Origin: SABY01 sp964593705
GTDB taxonomy: Bacteria > Bacteroidota > Bacteroidia > Bacteroidales > 4484-276
Reading direction: 5' to 3'
Assembly: GCA_964593705.1 (NCBI GenBank)
Contig: CAZQIV010000005.1
Location: 42,204-106,203, forward strand
DNA: 64,000 bases
Part shown: piece after piece, positions 8,922 to 17,648 of the stretch
Layout: each line of letters opens with the position of its first letter
Numbering within the stretch: the first letter of the stretch is position 1
Made by a program: the position numbers and the translations under genes
Notes under the pieces: generated by a model
What the model was told of the DNA's origin: nothing
What the model saw: the letters and a program-made list of their open reading frames with translations, nothing else
Database searches by the model: none

Positions 8922-9887
8922 TTAACGCCCCAGGGTTCTGATGCTTCCGGTTTTTGCAATTTTACGCCCATCGTCCCAATAGTAAAATCCTTCGCCCACA
9001 TTTTTTCCAAACATTTTGGCTCTTACCATGCGCTTGATAATAGGAGAGGGTTTAAATTTTATATCACCCTGTTCGTGGTAAAGGTTATGCATCCACTTAT
9101 GAATTTTATCCACACCAAATTTATCAGCCATCTCAAAAGGGCCAAATTCAAAACCGGTGGCTTCTTTCATTACCTCGTCGATATCTTCAACACTTGCAAC
9201 ACCTTCCATCAAAATATTACAAGCTTCATTTATCATTGTCGAAATCATGCGTGTACTAATGTTGCCGGGCGATTCGCCACATTCGATCATTTTCTTTCCT
9301 ATCATTTTCGAAAACTTGCGCACCATCTCAAAGGCTTCATCATTGGTGCTGGCATGACGCACTACCTCAACAATGTTGATTTTGCTAACGGGGCTAAGAA
9401 AATGCATCCCTATTGCTCTTTCGGGATATTGCAGCACCGATGAAAGATCAGATATCATTAGTGTGGCAGTATTGGAAGTGATGACGGTATCTTTTTTCAC
9501 AACCTTTTCTACTTTCCTGAAAACATCCATTCTTTCGTCCAGGCTCGTCCCGGGTTTCTTCGAATGGATTGTTTCGATGATGATATCGCAATCGCTTAAA
9601 GCAGCATAATCAGTAGAGCCTTTAATTCTTGATAATACCAGTTTTTTTTCACTGCCGGTCATGCCCCATTTCTGGATTCGGCCTTCAAGTTCTGAATCCA
9701 TGCGTTTAGTGATTTCGTTGATTCTATCGTTACTCATATCGATAAACACCACTTCAATTCCATTCTGGCTAACATGCAGGGCTATTTCCTGGCCAATAGA
9801 ACCGCAGCCAATCAAACCGACCTTTTGAAGCATGCCTTGAGATTGCATGCTTTTGTTTAAACTAAACCGATCAAGTTGTTCTAACAT
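8922..9887 (-). CDS. 3-hydroxyacyl-CoA dehydrogenase family protein with altered active-site motif
   Basis: The 321-residue protein has the two-domain layout of 3-hydroxybutyryl-CoA dehydrogenase: a Rossmann start KVGLIGCGSIGQEIALHV, then IIIETIHSKKP, ITSNTATLMISDLSS, and the helical C-domain ending KNVGEGFYYWDDGRK. The catalytic histidine is kept (GMHFLSPVSKINIVEV). Two motifs differ from the norm: HFFNPV is HFLSPV, and the PGFIVNR segment with the active-site asparagine reads SPGNISTR. The reaction is therefore likely NAD-linked oxidation of a hydroxyacyl or related CoA, but the usual substrate cannot be assumed. About 180 bases of repeat separate it from ackA on the same strand. An internal ATG near MLQKVGLIG is an alternative start. 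Confidence 0.8.
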   Translation of the reverse strand: MLEQLDRFSLNKSMQSQGMLQKVGLIGCGSIGQEIALHVSQNGIEVVFIDMSNDRINEITKRMDSELEGRIQKWGMTGSEKKLVLSRIKGSTDYAALSDCDIIIETIHSKKPGTSLDERMDVFRKVEKVVKKDTVITSNTATLMISDLSSVLQYPERAIGMHFLSPVSKINIVEVVRHASTNDEAFEMVRKFSKMIGKKMIECGESPGNISTRMISTMINEACNILMEGVASVEDIDEVMKEATGFEFGPFEMADKFGVDKIHKWMHNLYHEQGDIKFKPSPIIKRMVRAKMFGKNVGEGFYYWDDGRKIAKTGSIRTLGR

Positions 9888-9958
9888 AAAAATTTTAGAT
9901 TAGATAAATAATGTACTGATTTTTAAAAACAATATTGCTTCCGTTTTAATTCCCGGCG

Positions 9959-9966
9959 CAAAAGTA
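9959..9966 (-). promoter_or_regulatory. Putative promoter -7 box for the dehydrogenase gene
   Basis: TACTTTTG on the reverse strand fits TAnnTTTG and lies 72 bases before the start at 9887, inside a 380-base divergent intergenic region that otherwise holds only AT-rich leader sequence. Confidence 0.35.
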
Positions 9967-10203
9967 ATCAAGATATTTATGGGTAGTAGATGTGATGCTA
10001 TTTATACACAATTTAAATTCCTGTTTTTTGTACCGGCAGTTGGTCATAATTGTGAAATATCCAACTTTATAATTAACAGAAAATCAGTAAGTAACAAAAA
10101 TACGTAAGAATGTAAGACTAATAAAATCAATGAAATAAAAAGTTCAGCGCCATTTTGAATTAATATTTAGAATCATTCAATAATCAATAACAAAAATTTG
10201 TTT

Positions 10204-10211
10204 TAAATTTG
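10204..10211 (+). promoter_or_regulatory. Promoter -7 box of the porin-acs unit
   Basis: TAAATTTG fits TAnnTTTG and is followed by GCCGC. It lies 57 bases before the porin ATG. The same TAAATTTGGC(C/G)GC context recurs at 17614 before an MFS gene. Confidence 0.4.
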
Positions 10212-10267
10212 GCCGCTAATTGATCTATTGTTAACCAAATAACAATGTAAATACTTAATATTCAGTT

Positions 10268-11554
10268 ATGAAAAGGAGTTTAATTAGCATCATCATCATC
10301 TTCGTGGCACTTACAATTTCCAACGCGCAGGAAGAATCAAATTTTGGAGTCAAATTTAGTGGCTTCGTAAAAAATGATATTATCTGGGATTCCCGCCAGG
10401 GAGTATCTGCCCGTGAGGGGCATTTTTATCTTTACCCCATGAACGAAAATCTGGATATGAGAGGTGAGGATATTAATGCCAAACCCAATTTTAATATGCT
10501 CAGTATTCAAACCCGCCTGCGTGCTTTAGCCACTGGGCCGGATGTTTGGGGGGCAAAAAGTTCGGCTTTTGTCGAAGGTGCATTTTTTGGTGCGGTCGAA
10601 GGCAATATTAATACTTTCAGATTGCGCCATGCCTTTGTTAAGCTGGCATGGCCCAAAACACAATTATTGGTTGGGCAATACTGGCATCCGATGTTTAATG
10701 TTAGGTGTTATCCCGGAACGGTTTCATTTAATACCGGTGCACCATTTCAGCCATTTTCCAGGAATCCCCAGGTACGCTTAACCCAATCGTTTGGGAAGTT
10801 TAACTTTACGCTTACAGCTCTTGCACAAAGAGATTTTACCAGTACCGGTCCAAATCTGGAGGAAGATAAACCCAATGTTCCTTCTACAGTATATTTAAGA
10901 AATACAGGATATCCCGCCATAAATTTAAGGATGGAGTACTTCACTAAAAATGATGATAATGGCAATGAATTCCTGATGGGATTCAGTTTTAATTATAAAG
11001 CTTTAACACCGCGCATAGTTACTGCCGAAGGATATAAAACAAGCGAGACAGCCATGAGTGGTGCATTTTCGGGATTCATTAAATACAAGTCAAAAGACTT
11101 TACAATTCAATTTAACGGCTACATGGGTGGAGATGCTTACAACCTGACGATGCTTGGAGGTTATGCAGTATCTGATACTTCCAATGCCAGCGGAAAGTTA
11201 GAGGAATATAAATGTATTAGGAATTTGTCGCTTTGGACAGATATGCAAACCAATGGAGGACAATTTCAATTTGGCCTGTTTGCAGGTTATTCCCAAAATT
11301 TAGGTTCACCCAACGACATTGCCGGAAGTGTTTACACCAGGGGGGCTGATATTGACTATCTATACCGTATTTCACCCCGTTTGATTTATAATTCAGGAAA
11401 GTTCAGGATTGCTCCTGAAATTGAATACACCGTGGCCGCTTATGCCACCAGTGATGAAAATGGGGTAATGAACATTGACGAGAAGGGTAAGATTACCGAC
11501 TCGAAAACAGTAGGAAATTTCAGGTTTCTTTTAGGCGTGTATTTTTTCTTTTAA
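10268..11554 (+). CDS. Outer-membrane porin-like beta-barrel protein
   Basis: The 428-residue protein has a signal peptide (MKRSLISIIIIFVALTISNAQ) and alternating amphipathic strands. It ends GVYFFF, an aromatic barrel terminus. FSGFVKNDIIWDSRQ, RLRHAFVKLAWPKTQLLVG and GQYWHPMF resemble the DcaP-like and general porin group of Bacteroidota. It starts an apparent unit with acs (50-base gap), so it may let acetate or another small acid cross the outer membrane. That role is inferred from context only. Confidence 0.72.
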   Translation: MKRSLISIIIIFVALTISNAQEESNFGVKFSGFVKNDIIWDSRQGVSAREGHFYLYPMNENLDMRGEDINAKPNFNMLSIQTRLRALATGPDVWGAKSSAFVEGAFFGAVEGNINTFRLRHAFVKLAWPKTQLLVGQYWHPMFNVRCYPGTVSFNTGAPFQPFSRNPQVRLTQSFGKFNFTLTALAQRDFTSTGPNLEEDKPNVPSTVYLRNTGYPAINLRMEYFTKNDDNGNEFLMGFSFNYKALTPRIVTAEGYKTSETAMSGAFSGFIKYKSKDFTIQFNGYMGGDAYNLTMLGGYAVSDTSNASGKLEEYKCIRNLSLWTDMQTNGGQFQFGLFAGYSQNLGSPNDIAGSVYTRGADIDYLYRISPRLIYNSGKFRIAPEIEYTVAAYATSDENGVMNIDEKGKITDSKTVGNFRFLLGVYFFF

Positions 11555-11604
11555 CAGATAATATAATTCAGTCATTCATTAATTAATAATTAAACAAAAG
11601 GACT

Positions 11605-13527
11605 ATGACGAACAAGATTTCAAACCTGGCAGAATATTTTGAAAAGTACCAGGAAAGTGTTGCAAATCCGGAAGGATTTTGGGCAAAAATTGCAGACAGC
11701 CATTATTGGCAAAAAAAATGGGATAAAGTTTTGGATTGGTATTTCGATGGAAAAGATGCACCTTATGTTAACTGGTTTCAAAACGGAAAACTGAATATTA
11801 CCGAGAACATTTTTGAAAGAAACATGTTTCAGCGTAAAGATCAGCCGGCAATTATTTGGGAACCCAACGATCCTAAAGAGGACAATGTAACCTATACCTA
11901 TGGTCAATTGTTCGAAAAGGTTGCCCAGTTTGCCAATGTTTTAAAAAATTATGGGATCCAAAAAGGTGATCGTGTAGCTATTTATTTGCCAATGATACCT
12001 GAACTTGCCATCGCCATGCTGGCCTGTGCAAGAATAGGGGCAATCCATAGCATTGTATTTGCCGGATTTTCAGCAAATGCTTTAGCCGACAGGATCAACG
12101 ATTCGACCTGTAAATTGGTGATAACTTCTGATGGCGCTTATCGCGGAACCAAAAACGTTCCTTTGAAAGACATCGTTGATGAAGCGCTCGAAACATGCCC
12201 TTCAATTGAGACATCAATTATTTACAAACGTACAGGCGAAAATGTTGAAATGAAAGCCGGCCGCGATGTATGGTGGCATGATGTGATCGAAGGTGTGAGT
12301 ACCGAAAATAAAGCCGAGGTTATGGATTCGGAGGATACACTCTTTATCCTTTACACATCGGGTTCAACCGGAAAACCTAAAGGTGTTCAGCACTCAACGG
12401 CTGGTTACATGGTGTTTGCTGAATACACTTTTAAAAATGTTTTCCAATATAGCGATGGAGATATATTCTGGTGTACAGCAGATATTGGTTGGGTTACCGG
12501 CCACTCCTACATCGTTTACGGGCCGCTTTTGGCAGGCGCTACTTCCATAATGTTCGAAGGTGTTCCTACCTGGCCGGATGCTGGCAGATTTTGGGAAGTT
12601 GTTGAGAAATACAAAGTAAATCAATTCTATACCGCTCCTACGGCTATTCGTGCCCTGATTGCTCAAGGCACCGGATTCGTTACCAAACATGACCTTAGTT
12701 CTCTCAAAGTACTGGGAACTGTTGGTGAACCTATCAACGAGGAAGCATGGCGCTGGTATCATGATGTAGTTGGTGGTGGCCGCTGTCCGATAGTTGACAC
12801 CTGGTGGCAGACCGAAACAGGTGGTATCATGATTTCACCCATTGCAGGTATTACACCAACAAAGCCTTCATTTGCCACTTTACCATTGCCGGGTGTTCAG
12901 CCAATTCTTATCGATAACGAAGGCAAGGAACTTAAAGGAAACGGTGTTGAAGGTATCCTTTGCATCAAATTCCCCTGGCCCGGGATGTTGCGTAGTACTT
13001 ATGGCGATCACCAAAGATGCTATCAAACTTACTACTCAAGCTATAAAGGTCTTTACCTAACAGGTGATGGTGCAAAGCGCGATGAGGAAGGATTTTACAG
13101 AATCATCGGTCGTATTGATGATGTAATCAATGTTTCTGGCCACCGCATTGGTACCGCAGAAGTTGAAGATGCCATTAATCAACACCCAAAAGTAAACGAA
13201 TCGGCTGTTGTAGGATATCCGCACGCGATTAAAGGTTCGGGTATTTATGCTTATGTAACCTGCGATGAACTTTCGGAGCATGAGTTAGATACCATCGAAA
13301 AGGAAATCCGTGATACTGTAACTAAATTCATCGGGCCTATTGCTAAGCCGGATATGATTCAAATCGTAAACGGACTTCCCAAAACCCGCTCGGGTAAGAT
13401 TATGAGAAGAATCTTGCGTAAGATAGGTGAAGGTGATGCAACCAACCTTGGAGATACTTCTACACTGCTCGATCCGGGCGTTGTTGAAGAAATTATTGAA
13501 GGTGCTAAAGTTAAGGTAACACGCTAA
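11605..13527 (+). CDS. acs: AMP-forming acetyl-CoA synthetase
   Basis: The 640-residue length is typical of Acs. The adenylation motif YTSGSTGKPKGVQHS, the acetate-pocket region VTGHSYIVYGPL, DTWWQTETGG, the hinge GRIDDVINVSGHRIGTAEVE and the C-terminal PKTRSGKIMRR lysine, the usual regulatory acetylation site, are all present. It activates acetate with ATP to acetyl-CoA and pyrophosphate, the high-affinity route. With ackA nearby, the cell has both acetate activation and acetate excretion chemistry. It lies between a porin and an OFA-family carrier, which suggests an acetate uptake unit. Confidence 0.96.
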   Translation: MTNKISNLAEYFEKYQESVANPEGFWAKIADSHYWQKKWDKVLDWYFDGKDAPYVNWFQNGKLNITENIFERNMFQRKDQPAIIWEPNDPKEDNVTYTYGQLFEKVAQFANVLKNYGIQKGDRVAIYLPMIPELAIAMLACARIGAIHSIVFAGFSANALADRINDSTCKLVITSDGAYRGTKNVPLKDIVDEALETCPSIETSIIYKRTGENVEMKAGRDVWWHDVIEGVSTENKAEVMDSEDTLFILYTSGSTGKPKGVQHSTAGYMVFAEYTFKNVFQYSDGDIFWCTADIGWVTGHSYIVYGPLLAGATSIMFEGVPTWPDAGRFWEVVEKYKVNQFYTAPTAIRALIAQGTGFVTKHDLSSLKVLGTVGEPINEEAWRWYHDVVGGGRCPIVDTWWQTETGGIMISPIAGITPTKPSFATLPLPGVQPILIDNEGKELKGNGVEGILCIKFPWPGMLRSTYGDHQRCYQTYYSSYKGLYLTGDGAKRDEEGFYRIIGRIDDVINVSGHRIGTAEVEDAINQHPKVNESAVVGYPHAIKGSGIYAYVTCDELSEHELDTIEKEIRDTVTKFIGPIAKPDMIQIVNGLPKTRSGKIMRRILRKIGEGDATNLGDTSTLLDPGVVEEIIEGAKVKVTR

Positions 13528-13549
13528 AAATTAAGCAACATATCAATGT

Positions 13550-13586
13550 AAAAGGCATTTCGGACTTCGTGTCCGGGATGTCTTTT
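13550..13586 (+). terminator. Terminator after acs
   Basis: AAAAGGCATTTCGGAC pairs with GTCCGGGATGTCTTTT (wobbles included), a short loop, then a TTATTGTTTTT tail. It separates acs from the next carrier gene. Confidence 0.65.
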
Positions 13587-13637
13587 ATTGTTTTTAATCA
13601 AATTATTTTGAATTTAATCAAATAAAATTTTGAGACT

Positions 13638-14888
13638 ATGAGCAATACAAAAGTGATGAACCGCAACCTGGTAATTCTGGGTGCAATATTAATACAACTG
13701 GCTCTTGGAGCTATATATGCCTGGTCGGTATTTACCCCCAGCTTAACTGCTGACGGCTGGACAAAAACAGACACACAATGGGTTTTCGCTGTCGGGCTGG
13801 CCTTTTTTGCCATCTTCATGGTATTTGCAGGTAAAAAACTCCAAATTTGGGGTCCTAAAAAATTGGCTATCACAGGTGGTTTAATACTTGGTTTGGGTTA
13901 TGCTTTAGCCGGCCTGTTTGGGGGAACGAGTTTTTGGGCTTTAGTAATCCTGCTCGGAATGGTTGGTGGTGCTGGTATAGGTCTTGCCTATGTGGTGCCA
14001 ATTGCTGTGGGTATGCGTTGGTTTCCCGACAAAAAGGGAATGATTACAGGTCTGGCTGTTGCCGGATTTGGCTTTGGAGCTATGGGCTGGGTGAAGTTAG
14101 CCGGTTCCTGGGGTAATCTTATTGCCAATATGGGGCTAAGTACTACATTTATTGTTTATGGAATTGCCTTTGCAATCATGGTAATTATTGGTGGTATGTG
14201 GATGGTTTTTCCACCGGAAGGATGGCTTCCCAAAGGCTATACTCCACCAGTAGCAACCGCAGCAAGCAAACCTGCCGGTACTACCGATTTCAACAGCAAC
14301 TCCATGTTAAAAACCTACCAGTTTTACCTGATCTTTCTCACCTTCATTTTTAGTGCCGGCGCAGGACTTATGTCAATCGGACTTATGAAATTGTATCCGA
14401 TGCAGGCTTTGATGGAAAACGGATTTACAGAGATTCAGGCAAGTGCTATCGCAGGAACCGCCATTGCCGTATTCTTTAGCCTGGCCAATGGATTAGGCCG
14501 GATTTTGTGGGGTATCCTCAGCGACAAATTAGGCCGAAAAACTTCTATTATTATCATGACAGCCACACAGGGAATCCTGGTTATTCTATTTACCTATATG
14601 GCCGGAAATGAATATTTGCTCTATTTGGGTGCAACACTTATCGGGTTTAACTTCGGTGGAAACTTTGCTTTGTTTCCAACAATCACTGCTGACACTTTTG
14701 GTGCAAAAAACGTTGGTCAGAACTATCCTTTCGTTTTCCTGGCTTACGGGTTTGGAGGAATTATGGGACCAATCCTCGGTGGTAAATTAGGCGACATGGG
14801 CAATTTCCCATTAGCATTTACTATTGCTGGTGTTGCGGTACTTGTAGGCACTGTTTTAACCATTTTTGTAAAACCAGCTTCGAAGTAA
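13638..14888 (+). CDS. OFA-family MFS transporter (oxalate/formate antiporter type)
   Basis: The 416-residue, 12-helix carrier begins LGAIYAWSVFTPSLT, the hallmark opening of OFA proteins. GLAYVVPIAVGMRWFPDKKG and LGRILWGILSDKLGRKTS follow in the two halves. The family moves small carboxylates such as oxalate, formate, lactate or acetate across the inner membrane. Its position after acs favours acetate or another monocarboxylate. It has its own terminator at 14950-14982. Confidence 0.85.
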   Translation: MSNTKVMNRNLVILGAILIQLALGAIYAWSVFTPSLTADGWTKTDTQWVFAVGLAFFAIFMVFAGKKLQIWGPKKLAITGGLILGLGYALAGLFGGTSFWALVILLGMVGGAGIGLAYVVPIAVGMRWFPDKKGMITGLAVAGFGFGAMGWVKLAGSWGNLIANMGLSTTFIVYGIAFAIMVIIGGMWMVFPPEGWLPKGYTPPVATAASKPAGTTDFNSNSMLKTYQFYLIFLTFIFSAGAGLMSIGLMKLYPMQALMENGFTEIQASAIAGTAIAVFFSLANGLGRILWGILSDKLGRKTSIIIMTATQGILVILFTYMAGNEYLLYLGATLIGFNFGGNFALFPTITADTFGAKNVGQNYPFVFLAYGFGGIMGPILGGKLGDMGNFPLAFTIAGVAVLVGTVLTIFVKPASK

Positions 14889-14949
14889 ATTGTTATTTAC
14901 CGGATTGGCCATCATGCCAATTCTGAAATAAAAGATTGCATTTTAAAAT

Positions 14950-14982
14950 AAAACCCTCCGTGATGAACTCGCGGAGGGTTTT
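14950..14982 (+). terminator. Terminator after the OFA carrier
   Basis: AAAACCCTCCG and CGGAGGGTTTT form a perfect 11-bp stem with an 11-base loop; a further TT follows. A clear intrinsic terminator. Confidence 0.85.
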
Positions 14983-15265
14983 TTGTGAATAACGGCAAAT
15001 ATTAACCCGCATTATTCATCTGAAAACGTAGCGAATCGGATGAATTTGTGCTGGCATAAGGGGAGCAATGCGGGAAACCCCGACTTAGAAATACCCATTT
15101 TTGGGGAACGAAGTACCTCCCGAAACTTCGGGAATGGTATTACTTAGTCGTAAAAAATTTATGATTTTTCCGGGTTAAAACTTTTAAAAAGTTACCTGAT
15201 AGCAATAATTGGATTTATTGTTTTTACAGGTATTCTGTTTGCGGTGTATGAATTCTGGTGGAAAG
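14983..15265. other. Intergenic region with fold-back sequence and a possible mini-ORF
   Basis: ACCCGCATT near 15004 can pair with AATGCGGGA near 15067, and CCCGAAACTTCGGG sits at about 15119-15132. On the plus strand an open frame from about 15157 to the stop at 15271-15273 encodes SYLIAIIGFIVFTGILFAVY followed by EFWWKAT, a perfect single membrane helix, but no ATG, GTG or TTG is available in frame. It would overlap the convergent protease gene by eight bases. I list it as a doubtful small membrane peptide or the remnant of one. Confidence 0.3.
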
Positions 15266-16930
15266 CTACCTGATTATTTTTTTGATTATTTGCTGTGAAT
15301 CTTTCAATTCGATAACAATAAAATATGCCCCGCTTTTCAAAGCGCTTAAATTCAATTCTAAAATATAAGGGTTATCAGGTTCAATGTTTTTTACGATTAC
15401 TTTTCTGCCGGTAATATCCAAAACCGAAATGGTATTAATTTTTTTAGGAATAATATCTTTCAGGTTGATGAATAATTGCCCGTTAGTAGGATTTGGGTAA
15501 ATCATAATAATTTCCTTTTCAGGGCTGACCACATTAACGCTTACCAATCCATCAAGTTTTAAAACTCCTGAATTATCAGGGTCGAGCCAGGGTTTTAATT
15601 GCGATGAAGCCGTGCTCCCGATTTGATCCCAGGAGTAGGCGAATTTTCCATAATAGTCAGGGCCGGTAACATAGCTGCAACTTGCATCGCCACCGGTAAG
15701 GTGTCCAACTACCAGGCCTTCGTCATTAAAAATGGGAGAACCTGAGGATCCGGGTTCTGTAACTCCCCAATTGGTTTGGGTTTCAGCCCAAACTACCTTC
15801 CAATGTGTATTTGGTGTACTTCCCCAATTTGAAGAGACAAGCGGCTGGGTGTAGGTAGATATTTTCTTCACATCGCCTTGAGGATGGTGTATGCTTACGC
15901 CTTCCGGGCTGGGCTCATTAATTGCGCTCCACCCGTTGTAATACGGCTCATAATTTAAAGGAATCGGTTCGTTCAGTTGCAAAAGTTTAAAATCTGATAA
16001 AACGCCGGCACCACCTGCTGCAGCTAATTTACTTGCACCAACCATTGTAAACGAATTAAATGAAGTGTCGGAGGTAGGATTGTCACAGCTTGAGCCCTGG
16101 TATCTGAAATAAAAAATCCAATTGTCGTAATCGTTTGCCGAAGCATTTGGGCCACAATGATCGGCAGTAAAAAAGTAGGGTGTATGATCCTGCAGGGTAT
16201 TATTAAGTAGTCCTCCGGTACACCATACCTGACTCATTCCTTGTTTAACAATAACGCGTGCAACGCCTTTGGCCTGCTGTTCCCAATTATTTCCTTCCGG
16301 GCACTCCACATTCACTTCGCAAGTGTCAGAGCCGCCAAATCCTTTGTTTTTTAAGGCATGGTGGGCAGTGCGGTAAACATAACTTACTTCACCAATTAAA
16401 ATAATTGGTTTTTCGTTTAAGCCGTCCGGCTGAAAATATTCAAGAATCGTGGTTTCGCCAAAGATCATTTCGGTGGCAAAAGTCCCTCCATTTTTATTGT
16501 TCTGATCCGTAAAGGCTCCAATGGTCTGGTTTTTATCATCATTGTATAAAAATAATTTACCACCTTTCGGAATTGAAAACTCATCATAATACAAGATCAG
16601 AGCCTGAGCATCCTTTGAGTTTATGGATAAGCGGCAAATGTTACTTTCATCACTTAATTGCATCCATTTTCCATGCTCAACAAGATTGATTTTCACTTCG
16701 CTTGAAACAGCAAAACGCATGGCAATTCCATATTTATCTGTAAAAGCATCTTCATCAAGCAAGCGTTTTACATCTGGAGCCGGAATGGTGATTTCCGGAA
16801 AATCATCGTTTATTATTTTATGTGTGATACTTGGCGGGGTGCTTTTTTGACTGATTTGGGCATTAACACCGTAAGAAAAAAGAAAGGTGAAAAATATCGT
16901 GAAAAAAAAGAAAGGAATTTGTCGGTTCAT
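15266..16930 (-). CDS. T9SS-exported lysyl-endopeptidase-like serine protease
   Basis: The 554-residue protein has a signal peptide (to about residue 25), a propeptide-like region, then a trypsin-fold domain of the Achromobacter lysyl endopeptidase type. The catalytic triad can be placed as H in FTADHCGP, D in LSDFKLLQL and S in EPGSSGSPIFN. The last 80 residues are a type A T9SS sorting domain (IYPNPTNGQLFINL, DITGRKV, SGAYFIVIEL). It is expected to be exported through the outer membrane and anchored or released. Lysine specificity is a family guess. The gene is single, with its own -7 box. Confidence 0.85.
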   Translation of the reverse strand: MNRQIPFFFFTIFFTFLFSYGVNAQISQKSTPPSITHKIINDDFPEITIPAPDVKRLLDEDAFTDKYGIAMRFAVSSEVKINLVEHGKWMQLSDESNICRLSINSKDAQALILYYDEFSIPKGGKLFLYNDDKNQTIGAFTDQNNKNGGTFATEMIFGETTILEYFQPDGLNEKPIILIGEVSYVYRTAHHALKNKGFGGSDTCEVNVECPEGNNWEQQAKGVARVIVKQGMSQVWCTGGLLNNTLQDHTPYFFTADHCGPNASANDYDNWIFYFRYQGSSCDNPTSDTSFNSFTMVGASKLAAAGGAGVLSDFKLLQLNEPIPLNYEPYYNGWSAINEPSPEGVSIHHPQGDVKKISTYTQPLVSSNWGSTPNTHWKVVWAETQTNWGVTEPGSSGSPIFNDEGLVVGHLTGGDASCSYVTGPDYYGKFAYSWDQIGSTASSQLKPWLDPDNSGVLKLDGLVSVNVVSPEKEIIMIYPNPTNGQLFINLKDIIPKKINTISVLDITGRKVIVKNIEPDNPYILELNLSALKSGAYFIVIELKDSQQIIKKIIR

Positions 16931-16955
16931 ATTTTTAGTTTTTGATAGATATTTA

Positions 16956-16963
16956 CAAAATTA
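16956..16963 (-). promoter_or_regulatory. Promoter -7 box of the serine protease gene
   Basis: TAATTTTG on the reverse strand, an exact TAnnTTTG match 26 bases from the ATG at 16930. Confidence 0.45.
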
Positions 16964-17149
16964 GAAAAAAATGGATTGGACGGTAGTAATTACATAAAAA
17001 TGGTATTTGAACCAGTAAGCCAATAAGCTCAATAAATTTTTGAACACGGATGACCCCGAAAAAACGGGGCAGGTACTGATTAAGCAGATTTACACTGATT
17101 TCTTTATTTGAATTTACTACTGTCCGAGTAAATTTAACAGATTCCTCCC

Positions 17150-17400
17150 TTTGGTACCAATGACATGTTTGTGTAAGAAGTTTGAGTGCAGGTTGCCGGA
17201 GAGACCTCTCAATCCCCGAAGGGTCGGGGCAGGCTGCTGCGCTCTTTCGAGGTGACAGGGCTTTGGGAGAAGGGGGGGTGGGAGAAAGTGGGTGCGAAGC
17301 GCCCACTTTCTCCCACCCCAAATAAATCTCCGGGCTTTGTCATTTCGACTGAAAAACGCAGCGAAGTGAAGTGAGGAATCTTTTTCATATTTTTGTTTTT
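17150..17400. repeat. Composite dispersed repeat element, copy A
   Basis: Read on the reverse strand this block follows the same order as the block at about 52205-52430. Both contain TCGAAATGACAAAG, then a long GGGTGGGnGAAAGTGGG hairpin (here 17274-17317), then TGTCACCTCGAA, then GAGAGGTCTC. Both end near an ATTGGTA box (TTGTTATTGGTA in copy B, TGTCATTGGTA here). The hairpin arms differ between copies by paired changes. Nothing codes here. Confidence 0.7.
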
Positions 17401-17535
17401 TAGTCGGACAATAGTGATTTGAATTAATAAACCAATCACCAATATCTAATCACCAATAACTAATATCTAATCACCATTAACTATTAACGGTTAACCAATA
17501 ACCAATAACTAATATCCATGTCTCATCATCGCAAT
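17401..17535. repeat. AT-rich short direct repeats
   Basis: Repeated units of the type CACCAATATCTAAT and AACCAATAACTAATATC fill this stretch. It looks like slippage-generated filler and has no coding potential. Confidence 0.5.
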
Positions 17536-17549
17536 TAAACTTTTCTTGG

Positions 17550-17604
17550 GTACCTTATTTCTAATATTCTGCCATTTTTTGGCAGAATATTAGAAATACG
17601 GTAC
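17550..17604. repeat. 25-bp-arm inverted repeat upstream of MFS gene
   Basis: GTACCTTATTTCTAATATTC(TGCCA) at 17550-17574 pairs with the reverse complement at 17580-17604 with one mismatch and a TTTTT loop. It ends ten bases before the -7 box at 17614. It could be a regulatory operator, an RNA hairpin, or the fused ends of a lost mobile element. Confidence 0.75.
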
Positions 17605-17613
17605 TATTAATAG

Positions 17614-17621
17614 TAAATTTG
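17614..17621 (+). promoter_or_regulatory. Promoter -7 box of the first MFSD1-like gene
   Basis: TAAATTTG, exact TAnnTTTG match, 28 bases before ATG 17649. It supports the 17649 start, because the longer frame from TTG 17619 would begin inside the promoter. Confidence 0.45.
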
Positions 17622-17648
17622 GCGGCTTATAAAAATAAATCTGAAATT

